Of a stretch of DNA of 64,000 nucleotides, positions 47,324 to 55,647 are shown in pieces. Source of the stretch: Ornithinimicrobium cryptoxanthini (GTDB lineage Bacteria; Actinomycetota; Actinomycetes; Actinomycetales; Dermatophilaceae). Under the pieces are notes generated by a model, which saw only the letters and a program-made list of their open reading frames with translations, had not been told where the DNA came from and did no database searches. Made by a program: the position numbers and the translations under genes. The stretch is taken from assembly GCF_023923205.1 (NCBI RefSeq), contig NZ_CP099490.1, forward strand, positions 3,038,001 to 3,102,000. Reading direction: 5' to 3'. Numbering within the stretch: position 1 is the stretch's first letter; the number at the start of each line of letters is the position of its first letter.

Positions 47324-48109
47324 ATGGAAGACAGCAGAGATGGTATGCCGCCCGCTCACCGGGAGGCGCTGCGCGAGGGCTCCGCGGTGGACGGGGTGCG
47401 CGAGGAGATCCGCGACACCGCACGAGAGGTCCGGGACAGCGCCAAGGAGGCGGTCGCCGCGATCAAGCCGAAGCTGCGGGGGTGGCTGCACCTCGGCACG
47501 GCTCCGCTGGCCCTGGCCGCCGGCATCGTGCTCGTCGCCCTCGCGCCGACCACGACCGCACGGGTGGCCTCGGCGATCTTCGCTCTCACCGCGGTGCTGC
47601 TCTTTGGCACCTCGGCGATCTATCACCGCGGCTCCGGACACTTCAGCGATCGGACCAGTCGGCTGCTCAAGAGGCTCGACCACGCCAACATCTTCCTGAT
47701 CATCGCCGGCACCTACACGCCGTTCGCGCTCCTGCTCCTGCCCGACGGCCAGGCCCGGACGCTGCTGTGGCTGGTCTGGGGCGGCGCCTTGGCCGGCGTC
47801 CTGTTCCGGGTGCTGTGGGTCGGCGCCCCGCGCTGGCTCTACACCCCGGTCTATGTGGCGCTGGGTTGGGTCGCCGTCTTTTATATGCCGGGCTTCTGGC
47901 GCAGTGGTGGCCCGGTCGTCGTCACGCTGATCGCTGCCGGCGGCCTGCTCTACACCATCGGCGCTGTGGTCTACGGCACCAAACGCCCCAACCCCTCACC
48001 GCGCTGGTTCGGCTTCCACGAGATCTTCCACGCCTTCACGATCGTCGCGTTCGCGGCGCACTACGTGGCGGTGTCGTTCTCGGTCTATGGCACGACCCCT
48101 GTCGGCTGA
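47324..48109 (+). CDS. Hemolysin III family membrane protein (TrhA-like)
   Basis: The 261-residue protein has a charged N-terminus (about 1-55) followed by seven hydrophobic segments. Family motifs are intact: ALFGTSAIYHRG (here LLFGTSAIYHRGSG), RLDHANIFLIIAGTYTPFALLL and the C-terminal FGFHEIFHAFTIVAFAAHYVAV with conserved His residues. Members belong to the PAQR-like superfamily; the bacterial role probably concerns membrane lipid balance, not hemolysis. ATG at 47324; almost no ribosome binding site. Confidence 0.9.
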   Translation: MEDSRDGMPPAHREALREGSAVDGVREEIRDTAREVRDSAKEAVAAIKPKLRGWLHLGTAPLALAAGIVLVALAPTTTARVASAIFALTAVLLFGTSAIYHRGSGHFSDRTSRLLKRLDHANIFLIIAGTYTPFALLLLPDGQARTLLWLVWGGALAGVLFRVLWVGAPRWLYTPVYVALGWVAVFYMPGFWRSGGPVVVTLIAAGGLLYTIGAVVYGTKRPNPSPRWFGFHEIFHAFTIVAFAAHYVAVSFSVYGTTPVG

Positions 48110-48152
48110 CCGCTGAGGTCCGCCACGTGACCCACCTGGTCCAACTGCATGG

Positions 48153-48188
48153 ATCCTTCACGCAGCAGGCCGATGTGGCGCGAAGGAT
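48153..48188. terminator. Hairpin between convergent genes
   Basis: ATCCTTC-A-CGC and GCG-C-GAAGGAT: ten of eleven positions pair around a 14-base loop. It lies between hemolysin III and the small membrane protein gene and could serve both. Confidence 0.55.
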
Positions 48189-48281
48189 GCGCACAACTGC
48201 ACGCGGGAGGGGGCGTGCACGGTCGGCCAGCGTCTGAACTACGAGCGTCTGAACTGCCAGCGCCTGAACTACCGGGACGGC

Positions 48282-48503
48282 TCAGCCTCGCTCGGGTTTC
48301 CCGTCCGGCTCGCCCGCCTCGGCGGAGCCCGCTGACTTTTCCGAGGCGGCCTCCTCCTCCTCCAGCCGCAGCTGCTCCTGGTGCTTCAGGCGACGCAACC
48401 GCTTGGACAGGTCCATCCCGAGCAGGATCAGCACGATCGCCAGGAAGAACACGACCAGGAAGCCGCCCAGCCCTGCGGTGATCTCAACGCCGGTGCTGTT
48501 CAC
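48282..48503 (-). CDS. Small single-pass membrane protein next to mca
   Basis: A 73-residue protein: an N-terminal helix GLGGFLVVFFLAIVLILLGMDL (about 11-32), then a basic stretch RLRRLKHQEQLRLEEEEAASEK and an acidic tail. A similar small membrane protein lies beside mca and greA in mycobacteria. Its ATG overlaps the mca stop by four bases (ATGA), so it is probably translated with mca. Function unknown. Confidence 0.82.
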   Translation of the reverse strand: MNSTGVEITAGLGGFLVVFFLAIVLILLGMDLSKRLRRLKHQEQLRLEEEEAASEKSAGSAEAGEPDGKPERG

Positions 48504-49573
48504 GACGCCTGCTCGTCGGAGGAGTGCTCGCCGTCGGCGTCACGGTGCCCCTCGAGCTCGGTGATCTCGTCCTCGACGTCATCGGTCTGCCGTGCGTCGT
48601 CGACACCGTCGCCGTCGGCATCCACCGGGGGCGGCGGGGTCGAGCGGTGCACGGCCACCACCTCACCGTCGGTGTCCCGCTCGGGCGCCTGGCGGCATAC
48701 GACCTCCAGGTCCAGGTCGCGCAGCCCCGCAAAGAGGTCGTCCTCGGGGAAGGACGGCTCGACGAGCGACACCGCCAGCTCCCAGTCCTCGGTCGGGTGC
48801 ACGCGCTGCTGCAGCTCCAGCGGGATCTGGAACCAGAACCCATCCGGGTCCACCTGGGTCGCGTGGGCGCGCAGCGCGTCGTCCCGGACCGAGAAGAACT
48901 CAGCGCACGGCACCGCCGTGAACATCTCGCGCTCCGGTCGCTGCCGCATCCGCTCCACCCAGTCCTGGTAGGGCGACTCCAACCCCTCGGCCTCCATCGC
49001 CTCGTGGAGCGCCCCAATGCGCTTGGCCGACCAGCCGGAGTAGTAGACCTTCTGCGGCTGCCACGGCTCACCGGCGTGCGGGAACGCAGTGGGGTCACCC
49101 GCGGCGTGGAAGGCGGCCATCGACACCGTGTGGGTCATGATGTGGTCGGGGTGGGGATAGCCACCGTTCTCGTCATACGTCGTGATCACGTGCGGTCGGA
49201 ACTCGCGGATCACCCGGACCAGCGCCTCGGCCGTGACGTGCACCGGCTCGAGGGCGAAGCACCCCTCCGGCAGTGGGGGCAGCGGGTCACCCTCGGGCAG
49301 GCCCGAGTCGACGAAACCCAGCCAGGTGTGCTGGACACCGAGGATCTCGGCGGCACGCGCCATCTCGTCCCTGCGGACCTGTGCCAGGTCACGCTCGATG
49401 CTCGCGTTGCCGAGGAGCTTCTCGTTGAGGATGTCGCCACGTTCGCCGCCGGTGCAGGAGACCACCATCACCGAGGCTCCCTCGGCGACATATTTTGCCG
49501 TGGTGGCCGCACCCTTGCTGGACTCGTCGTCCGGGTGGGCATGGACAGCCATGAGTCGAAGCTCCTGGGACAC
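48500..49573 (-). CDS. mca: Mycothiol S-conjugate amidase
   Basis: Zinc amidase that cleaves mycothiol conjugates of toxins for export as mercapturic acids. The 357 residues start MSQELRLMAVHAHPDDESSKG, with zinc ligands in HAHPDDE (about 11-17) and in GYPHPDHIMTH near 145. VVSCTGGERGDILNEKL and LGFVDSGLPEGDPLPPLP are diagnostic of Mca rather than the related MshB. Its presence shows a mycothiol-using actinobacterium. The acidic C-terminal about 60 residues look disordered. Divergent from the DUF4307 gene. Confidence 0.95.
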   Translation of the reverse strand: MSQELRLMAVHAHPDDESSKGAATTAKYVAEGASVMVVSCTGGERGDILNEKLLGNASIERDLAQVRRDEMARAAEILGVQHTWLGFVDSGLPEGDPLPPLPEGCFALEPVHVTAEALVRVIREFRPHVITTYDENGGYPHPDHIMTHTVSMAAFHAAGDPTAFPHAGEPWQPQKVYYSGWSAKRIGALHEAMEAEGLESPYQDWVERMRQRPEREMFTAVPCAEFFSVRDDALRAHATQVDPDGFWFQIPLELQQRVHPTEDWELAVSLVEPSFPEDDLFAGLRDLDLEVVCRQAPERDTDGEVVAVHRSTPPPPVDADGDGVDDARQTDDVEDEITELEGHRDADGEHSSDEQAS

Positions 49574-49676
49574 CCTTGCACTCCTTGAGATCTGGCGTGA
49601 CAGACAATGGTGTCGCGCACCTGCGCGGCACAGTCCCCTATCCTCTCATCCCCGCCACCCCGGACGGAGCCCTCCC

Positions 49677-50048
49677 GTGAGCACGACCACCACCACGAGC
49701 ACCAGCAACACCAAGTGGTGGGTCGTCGGCGGCATCGGGGTGACGGTCATGGTGGTCCTCGCGGTCTGGTTCGGGATGTCAGCCACCGTCGGCAAGGTGC
49801 ACTGGTACAACACCGGGTTCGAGGTCGTGTCCGACGAGCAGGTCGACGTCCGGTTCGACCTGCGCCGGGACCCCACCCGCGCGGTCGAGTGCGACCTGCA
49901 CGCTCTGGACGACAAGCACGCCCGCGTCGGCACCGGCAGCGTCGTCGTGGCCCCCGGCGAGGAGTCACCGAGCCGGCACGTCGAGCCGCTGCGCACGGTC
50001 GCCAGAGCCACCACCGGCTACGTCGACACCTGCTCCTACGTCGACTGA
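49677..50048 (+). CDS. DUF4307 family membrane protein
   Basis: A 123-residue protein beginning at a GTG (VSTTTTTSTSNTKWW). One membrane helix (VVGGIGVTVMVVLAVWFGMSA, about 16-36) is followed by a compact extracytoplasmic beta-rich domain (VHWYNTGFEVVSDEQVDVRFDLRRDPTRAVECDLHALDDKHARVGTG is its core, in pieces). The family is restricted to actinobacteria and sits beside mca; function unknown. The Thr/Ser-rich N-terminus is unusual. Confidence 0.85.
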   Translation: MSTTTTTSTSNTKWWVVGGIGVTVMVVLAVWFGMSATVGKVHWYNTGFEVVSDEQVDVRFDLRRDPTRAVECDLHALDDKHARVGTGSVVVAPGEESPSRHVEPLRTVARATTGYVDTCSYVD

Positions 50049-50102
50049 CGAGCGCTCCGGGACCGCCGGGCTCACCCACCGATCGGTATGCCGTGGGGCA
50101 GC

Positions 50103-50174
50103 TTCTGCGGGGCCGGCACGGCGGCCCACCCCGGGCTCACGGGCCGGTTCTGCGGGGCCGGCACGGCGGCCCAC
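50103..50174. repeat. 27-bp exact direct repeat, two copies
   Basis: The same 27 bases, starting TTCTGCGGGGCCGGCACG, occur at 50103-50129 and 50148-50174 (45-base period) between DUF4307 and the greA promoter. No gene is supported here; the 320-base gap 50049-50368 holds this repeat, a GTATGCCGTG word (50086-50095), the greA promoter and the greA leader. Confidence 0.75.
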
Positions 50175-50224
50175 TCGTAACCCGATCGTGACCTGAGCAT
50201 GTGGCCACCCGGGGTTTCCTTGTT

Positions 50225-50230
50225 AGAATG
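50225..50230 (+). promoter_or_regulatory. Candidate greA -10 element
   Basis: TAGAAT in the context TTGTTAGAATG, in the only AT-rich patch of the region. Transcription would begin near 50237, giving a greA leader of about 130 bases. No good -35 hexamer is visible. Confidence 0.4.
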
Positions 50231-50241
50231 AGGGTTCGTTA

Positions 50242-50300
50242 AGGTCCGGGCCGGACAGCACTGGTGAGCAGACACCAGATTTTTCCCAGTGCCCGGACCT
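50242..50300 (+). promoter_or_regulatory. Structured greA leader with competing terminator and antiterminator folds
   Basis: Fold A: AGGTCCGGG (50242-50250) with CCCGGACCT (50292-50300) continuing into CACTGG (50259-50264) with CCAGTG (50286-50291), 15 pairs with an eight-base left bulge. Fold B: CTGGTG (50261-50266), loop AGCAGA, CACCAG (50273-50278), followed by ATTTTT, a canonical intrinsic terminator. The two compete for 50261-50264. Leader control of greA, perhaps autogenous, is inferred. Confidence 0.6.
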
Positions 50301-50368
50301 CACTGTTTGATCGTGACAGGGTCACCTCGCGTGACCGGCCCTGACGCGCGACCCGAGGAGCTATTGAA

Positions 50369-50869
50369 GTGACCAACACGACCACCAAGCAGACGGCTAC
50401 CTACCTGACGCCTGAGGCGCATGCTCGCCTGCAGGCTGAGTTGGCCCACCTCAAGGGTGAGGGCCGCAGCGAGATCTCCGATCGCATCGAGGAGGCCCGC
50501 GAGGAGGGCGACCTCAAGGAGAACGGCGGCTACCACGCGGCCAAGGAGGAGCAGGGCAAGATGGAGGCCCGCATCCGCCAGCTCGAGCAGCTGCTCCAGA
50601 ACGTCACGATCGGCGAGGCCCCGGCCGACGACGGTGTCGTCGAGCCCGGCATGGTCGTGACCGTCGAGATGTTCGGCGACACCGAGCAGTTCCTGCTCGG
50701 CAGCCGCGAGATCATCGGTGACGACGAAAAGCTGACCGTCTACAGCGAGAAGTCCCCGATGGGTGCGGCGATCCTGGGCCACGGCCCCGGCGACAACGTG
50801 ACCTTCCAGGCGCCCAACGGCAACTCCATCGAGGTCAAGGTCATCTCAGCCACGCCCTACTCGTCCTGA
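50369..50869 (+). CDS. greA: Transcription elongation factor GreA
   Basis: Rescues backtracked RNA polymerase by stimulating transcript cleavage. The 166 residues match the family: an N-terminal antiparallel coiled coil (about 12-85) with the acidic tip EARE-EGDLKENGGYHAAKEEQG, then the C-terminal FKBP-like domain with VVEPGMVVTVEMFGDTEQFLLGSRE and SPMGAAILGHGPGDNV. GTG start after CGAGGAGC. The long structured leader suggests regulated expression. Neighbours mca, DUF4307 and ilvA are the common actinobacterial set. Confidence 0.96.
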   Translation: MTNTTTKQTATYLTPEAHARLQAELAHLKGEGRSEISDRIEEAREEGDLKENGGYHAAKEEQGKMEARIRQLEQLLQNVTIGEAPADDGVVEPGMVVTVEMFGDTEQFLLGSREIIGDDEKLTVYSEKSPMGAAILGHGPGDNVTFQAPNGNSIEVKVISATPYSS

Positions 50870-50945
50870 ACGAGCACCGAAGCACCGCCCGCCACGACGG
50901 GCACCACTGCCGCCCCGGGTCGACCACGTCGGCCGGCTGACCGAC

Positions 50946-52190
50946 TCAGTCGGACAGCACGGGGCGGTAGCCATGCTCGGTGAGGGCGTCGACCACCCGC
51001 CGTGAGTGCTCCTGACCGTCCGTCTCGAGCGTCACCGCGATCTGCACCTCGTGCACGTGCAGGGCGGCCGTGGTCCGGCCGTGCTGGACCTCCAGCACGT
51101 TGGCGCGCTGCTCGGCCAGGAGGGTGAGCAGTCCCGAGAGCGAGCCCGGCCGGTCTGGGACCGTGACGCGGAACTGCAGGTAGCGCCCCGAGATCCCGAG
51201 TCCGCGGCGGATGATCCGCAGCATCAGCAGCGTGTCGATGTTGCCGCCGGAGATCACCGCGACGACGGGCCTGGTGGGGTCGAAGGCCGGTTCTGTCCCG
51301 GCCTGTCCGGCCCGGTCCATCAAGTGGGCGACGGCGGCGGCACCGGCGGGTTCCACCACCAGCTTGGCGCGCTCGAGGAGGAAGAGCATCGCTCGGGCGA
51401 TGCTGTCCTCGGTGACCGTCTCCACACCGTCGACGTGCTCCTGCACGAGGGCGAAGGGCACGTCACCGGGGCACCCCACCGCGATGCCGTCGGCCACGGT
51501 GGTCATCTGCGGCACCGGGACTGGGTGCCCCGCGGCCAGCGAGCCGGGCCAGGCTGCCGCCTCTGCCGCCTGCACGCCGATCACCTGCACGTCCGGTCGC
51601 TGGGCCTTGACCGCCGTGGCGATGCCGGCCAGCAGCCCGCCGCCGCCCAGACAGACCAGGATCGTGCCGACGTCGGGCACCTCCTCCAGGATCTCCAGCC
51701 CGACGGTGCCCTGACCGGCCACGATGGCCGGGTGGTCGAACGGCGAGATGAAGATCGCACCTGTCTCCGCCTCGACCTCGCGCGCCCGCTCGATGCAGTG
51801 GTCGATCGTGGTGCCGACCTGCTCGACGGTCGCGCCGTAGCCGCGGGTCGCGCGCAGCTTGGGCATCGAGGCTCCGTTGGGCATGAAGACGGTGGCCGAG
51901 ATCCCGAGCATCCGGGCCGCGAGCGCCACGCCCTGGGCGTGGTTGCCCGCGCTGGCCGCCACGACGCCACGCGCTCGTTCCTCCTCGGAGAGACCGGCCA
52001 TCCTCGTGTAGGCGCCGCGGATCTTGAACGACCCGGCGCGTCCCATGTTTTCGCACTTGAGGTGGACCGGGACACCGGCCAGCGTGCTCAGCGATTGGCT
52101 GAACTCCATGGGTGTCGGGCTGATCACCCCCGAGAGGAGCTCTCGCGCGGCGGCGATGTCGGCAGGGGTCACCTGAGGCAGCGTGGACAC
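50946..52190 (-). CDS. ilvA: Threonine ammonia-lyase with C-terminal ACT domain
   Basis: Deaminates threonine to 2-oxobutanoate, the entry to isoleucine. PLP Lys56 lies in GSFKIRGAYTRM; VFMPNGASMPKLRATRGYGA and LVCLGGGGLLAGIATAVK (PLP phosphate loop) follow. The C-terminal ACT domain (about 335-410) has VPDRPGSLSGLLTLLAEQRANVLEVQHGR. The single ACT and about 410 residues resemble the shorter TdcB/IlvA form of actinobacteria, not the two-domain enteric IlvA. I chose the GTG at 52190, with AGGGTG eight bases upstream; a GTG at 52199 is possible. Confidence 0.93.
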   Translation of the reverse strand: MSTLPQVTPADIAAARELLSGVISPTPMEFSQSLSTLAGVPVHLKCENMGRAGSFKIRGAYTRMAGLSEEERARGVVAASAGNHAQGVALAARMLGISATVFMPNGASMPKLRATRGYGATVEQVGTTIDHCIERAREVEAETGAIFISPFDHPAIVAGQGTVGLEILEEVPDVGTILVCLGGGGLLAGIATAVKAQRPDVQVIGVQAAEAAAWPGSLAAGHPVPVPQMTTVADGIAVGCPGDVPFALVQEHVDGVETVTEDSIARAMLFLLERAKLVVEPAGAAAVAHLMDRAGQAGTEPAFDPTRPVVAVISGGNIDTLLMLRIIRRGLGISGRYLQFRVTVPDRPGSLSGLLTLLAEQRANVLEVQHGRTTAALHVHEVQIAVTLETDGQEHSRRVVDALTEHGYRPVLSD

Positions 52191-52286
52191 ACCGCACACC
52201 CTAGTGCTGCTGGCTTCGGGGCGCCCGGGACGCAGACACCGCTACCGCGCGAGGAGCGGACCTCCCGGCCCGAACGCCAGAGACCA

Positions 52287-52348
52287 CTGAGACCTCAGGC
52301 GTGCGATGCGACGTCTTCCAACGTCGCACCGCGCGCCTGAGGTCTCAG
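52287..52348. terminator. Nested palindrome between aceB and ilvA
   Basis: Perfect 15-base outer arms (CTGAGACCTCAGGCG and complement), a five-by-five internal loop, perfect inner stem TGCGACGT/ACGTCGCA and hexaloop CTTCCA. It lies just past the aceB stop and would end aceB transcription, insulating ilvA. The same plan (long arms, internal loop, inner stem, hexaloop) is seen at 30797-30842. Confidence 0.7.
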
Positions 52349-52387
52349 CGCCTCCAGGTGGGGGCCTCGAGGGTGGGGCCTGGCGGG

Positions 52388-54091
52388 TCAGGCGGCGTCC
52401 TCCTTCTGGCCGGCGCCCGGGACGTTCTCCGACATCCGCAGGTCCTCCTTGTCCAGGGGTCCGGTCATCGGCGCATCGATGAGATAGCGGACGTAGGCGT
52501 AGTTCGTGAAGAACCCGGGCAGGTACTCGCCCAGCGCGACATACTCCAGCACCTCCCGCGCCCTGGCCAACGGCTCCGCAGCCTCCGGACCTTGCTCGGC
52601 GGTGAGCCGCCCGGCCTCCTCCTCGATGAGGTCGGCGACCAGCTGACGGGTGACGACCCGCAGGTCGTCCAGCGGCGTGCGGTTGCGGATCCACTGCCAC
52701 AGCTGACCGCGCGAGATCTCGACGGTCGCGGCGTCCTCCATCAGGTTGTCGATGGCAACGGCTCCGGTCCCTGACGTCCAGGCCGCCAGGTAGCGCAGCG
52801 ACACCGTGATGTTGGTGCGCACCCCGGCCTCGGTGACCGTCGGGTCCGGCAGGCCGGTGAGCAGGTCGCTCGCGGTGACCTCGACCTCCGGGCGCTGACG
52901 TTGGCGCTGGTCCGGGTTCTCACCCAGGACCTGGTCGAAGACCTCGGTGCAGGTCGGGACCAGCGCCGGGTGGGCGACCCAGGAGCCGTCGAAGCCGTCC
53001 GCGGCCTCCCGCTCCTTGTCGGCCCTGATCTTGTCCAGGGCCGCGGCCGAGGCGGCCTCGTCGGTCCGGTCCGGCACGAAGGCCGCCATGCCGCCGATCG
53101 CGTGCGCACCGCGCTTGTGGCAGGTCTTCACCAGCAGCTCGGTGTAGGCGCGCATCAGCGGGGTGGTCATGGTGACCTCGGCACGCTCCGGCAGGACGAA
53201 CTCCGGTCCGCGCTGGGCGAAGGTGCGGATGTAGCTGAAGATGTAGTCCCAGCGACCCGCGTTCAGGCCCGAGGAGTGATCCCGCAGCTCATAGAGGATC
53301 TCCTCCATCTCGAACGCTGCGGACACCGTCTCGATGAGCACGGTCGCCCGGATCGTCCCCTGTGGGATCCCCATCAGGTCCTGCGCCATGACGAAGATGT
53401 CGTTCCAGAGGCGCGCCTCCAGGTGCGACTCCAGCTTGGGCAGATAGAAGTAGGGACCGGCGCCGCGCTCGATCAGCTCCTGGGCGTTGTGGAAGAAGTA
53501 GAGCCCGAAGTCGACCAGCGAGGCCGGCAGCGGCCGACCGTCCACGGACAGGTGCTTCTCACACAGGTGCCAGCCCCGTGGGCGCAGGACGATGGTCGGG
53601 GTCTGCCCACCCACGGCATACTCCTTGCCGTTCTCGTCGGTGAAGTCGACCTGGCCGCGGATCGCGTCGAACAGGTTGACCTGGCCGTCGATGACGTTGA
53701 ACCAGGTGGGCGCGGTCGCGTCCTCCAGGTCGGCCATCCACACCCGGGCACCGGAGTTGAGCGCGTTGACGGTCAGCTTGCGGCTGGCCGGCCCGGTCAT
53801 CTCGGCGCGGCGGTCGGTCAGGCCCGGCGCGGGCTCGGCCACGCGCCACGACTTGTGCTCCCGGACACCACGCGTCTCCGGGAGGAAGTCGAGCTCCTCG
53901 CGGCCGGCGCTGATCTGGTGCTGGCGAGCCCGACGGGCCTGGAGCAGCTCTGCGCGACGGCCGGCGAACTCACCGTCCAGCTTGCGCACGAAGTCGAGGG
54001 CCTCGGGGGTCAGGATCTCGGCGAACCGGGGGTGGTCTGAACCGCGGACCTGGACAGCGCCGTTGGTGCCCCGGGAGGTGGAAGTGGTCAT
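52388..54091 (-). CDS. aceB: Malate synthase A
   Basis: Glyoxylate-shunt enzyme joining acetyl-CoA and glyoxylate. The 567 residues are of the shorter A isoform. MADLEDATAPTWFNVIDGQVNL, FVRPRGWHL-like IVLRPRGWHLCEKHL, GRWDYIFSYIRTF and HKRGAHAIGGMAAFVP carry the active site. ATG after GAGAAGGAGATTG. It follows aceA by 108 bases on the same strand, probably one transcript, and ends at the large palindrome. Confidence 0.96.
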   Translation of the reverse strand: MTTSTSRGTNGAVQVRGSDHPRFAEILTPEALDFVRKLDGEFAGRRAELLQARRARQHQISAGREELDFLPETRGVREHKSWRVAEPAPGLTDRRAEMTGPASRKLTVNALNSGARVWMADLEDATAPTWFNVIDGQVNLFDAIRGQVDFTDENGKEYAVGGQTPTIVLRPRGWHLCEKHLSVDGRPLPASLVDFGLYFFHNAQELIERGAGPYFYLPKLESHLEARLWNDIFVMAQDLMGIPQGTIRATVLIETVSAAFEMEEILYELRDHSSGLNAGRWDYIFSYIRTFAQRGPEFVLPERAEVTMTTPLMRAYTELLVKTCHKRGAHAIGGMAAFVPDRTDEAASAAALDKIRADKEREAADGFDGSWVAHPALVPTCTEVFDQVLGENPDQRQRQRPEVEVTASDLLTGLPDPTVTEAGVRTNITVSLRYLAAWTSGTGAVAIDNLMEDAATVEISRGQLWQWIRNRTPLDDLRVVTRQLVADLIEEEAGRLTAEQGPEAAEPLARAREVLEYVALGEYLPGFFTNYAYVRYLIDAPMTGPLDKEDLRMSENVPGAGQKEDAA

Positions 54092-54199
54092 CTCAATCTC
54101 CTTCTCGTATGTCGTGTGGCCGGGATCGCTGCCCCCGCCCGGTGAGCCGGTGGCCCGGGGCGGGGCAGCTGGTGGCCGGGGCTGGGCCCGGGTGTGTCT

Positions 54200-55507
54200 T
54201 TAGTGGAACTGCTCTTCCTCGGTGGAGCCGGTCAGCGCGAGGGTGCCGCTGGACGGGTTGATGGCCGTGGAGACCTTGTCGAAGTAGCCGGTGCCGACCT
54301 CGGCCTGGTGCTTCACGGCGGTGTAGCCACGGGCGGCGTCGGCGAACTCGGCCTCCTGCAGCTCGACGTAGGCGCTCATGCCGGTGCGGGCATAGCCGTG
54401 GGCCAGGTTGAACATGGAGTGGTTCAGGGCGTGGAAGCCGGCCAGGGTGATGAACTGGAACTTGTAACCCAGCGCGCCGAGCTCGTCCTGGAACGCGGCG
54501 ATCTCGCTCTCGGACAGGGCCGCCTTCCAGTTGAAGGACGGCGAGCAGTTGTAGGCAAGCATCTTGCCCGGGAACTCCTTGTGCAGCTCGGTCGCGAACT
54601 CGCGGGCCAGGCCCAGGTCCGGGGTGCCGGTCTCGACCCAGATCAGGTCGCAGTAGGGCGCGTAGGCCTTGGCGCGTGCCAGCACCGGCTCGATGCCGTT
54701 GCGCACGCGGAAGAAGCCCTCGCTGGTGCGCTCGCCGGTGACGAACTCCTGGTCGATCGGGTCCACGTCGCTGGTCAGCAGGTCCGCCGCGAGAGCGTCG
54801 GTGCGGGCGATGACCAGGCTCGAGACGTTGAGGGTGTCAGCGGCGAGGCGGGCCGCGTTGAGGGTGCGCACGTGCTGGGCGGTGGGCACCAGCACCTTCC
54901 CACCGAGGTGGCCGCACTTCTTCTCCGAGGCCAGCTGGTCCTCCCAGTGCACGCCCGCAGCGCCGGAGACGATCATGGACTTCATCAGCTCGAAGGCGTT
55001 GAGCGGACCGCCGAAGCCGGCCTCGGCGTCGGCGACGATCGGGACCAGGTAGTCGGTGCCGTTCTCGGCGTTGGACCAGTCGATCTGGTCGGCGCGCATC
55101 AGCGCGTTGTTGATGCGGCGGACGACGGCCGGCACGGAGTTGGCGGGATAGAGGCTCTGGTCCGGGTAGGTCTGGCCGGACAGGTTGGCGTCGGCGGCGA
55201 CCTGCCAGCCGGACAGGTAGATCGCCTCGAGGCCGGCGCGCACCTGCTGGACGGCCTGATTGCCGGTCAGCGCACCGAGGGCGCGGGTGAAGGGCTTGGT
55301 CTGCAGCTGCTCCCACAGTTTCTCCGCACCCCGGCGGGCGAGCGTGTGCTCCTCCACCACGCTGCCGCGCAGCCGCACCACGTCCTCGGCGGAGTAGGTC
55401 CGCTCGATGCCGCTCCAGCGGGGGTTGGCCGCCCACTCGGTGCGCAGGTCCTCGGCGGCCGAGTCCTGGGTGGTCGTGGTGTCCGGGCTGTTGAGTGTGG
55501 CAGTCAT
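54200..55507 (-). CDS. aceA: Isocitrate lyase
   Basis: Cleaves isocitrate to glyoxylate and succinate. The 435 residues include the catalytic-loop signature [14 protein letters not shown] near 197-210, with the active Cys, and the ending [26 protein letters not shown] typical of actinobacterial ICL1. [25 protein letters not shown] holds metal ligands. ATG at 55507. Divergent from the RamB-type regulator gene; a GCA(C/G)TTCTTGC motif occurs on both sides of the 139-base gap. Confidence 0.97.
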   Translation of the reverse strand: MTATLNSPDTTTTQDSAAEDLRTEWAANPRWSGIERTYSAEDVVRLRGSVVEEHTLARRGAEKLWEQLQTKPFTRALGALTGNQAVQQVRAGLEAIYLSGWQVAADANLSGQTYPDQSLYPANSVPAVVRRINNALMRADQIDWSNAENGTDYLVPIVADAEAGFGGPLNAFELMKSMIVSGAAGVHWEDQLASEKKCGHLGGKVLVPTAQHVRTLNAARLAADTLNVSSLVIARTDALAADLLTSDVDPIDQEFVTGERTSEGFFRVRNGIEPVLARAKAYAPYCDLIWVETGTPDLGLAREFATELHKEFPGKMLAYNCSPSFNWKAALSESEIAAFQDELGALGYKFQFITLAGFHALNHSMFNLAHGYARTGMSAYVELQEAEFADAARGYTAVKHQAEVGTGYFDKVSTAINPSSGTLALTGSTEEEQFH

Positions 55508-55535
55508 GGAGCCATCCCTTCGGTGTTCGACACTC

Positions 55536-55548
55536 CTGCAAGAAGTGC
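55536..55548 (-). promoter_or_regulatory. Candidate RamB-type site before aceA
   Basis: GCACTTCTTGCAG on the minus strand, 29-41 bases before the aceA start. It shares 11 of 13 positions with GCAGTTCTTGCGC at 55622-55634 before ramB. Confidence 0.45.
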
Positions 55549-55621
55549 CGTCTCTAGTGCGATGGACCCATCATTGAGTCAAGAACAACCCCTCGAGCCA
55601 CCCTTCTGCCGGTCAATTTGT

Positions 55622-55647
55622 GCAGTTCTTGCGCTATCGTGGCGCAA
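55622..55647 (+). promoter_or_regulatory. Candidate autoregulatory site at the ramB start
   Basis: GCAGTTCTTGCGC (55622-55634) overlaps the dyad TTGCGC-N7-GCGCAA (55629-55647), whose last base is the A of the ramB ATG. Binding here would block initiation directly. Confidence 0.5.
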
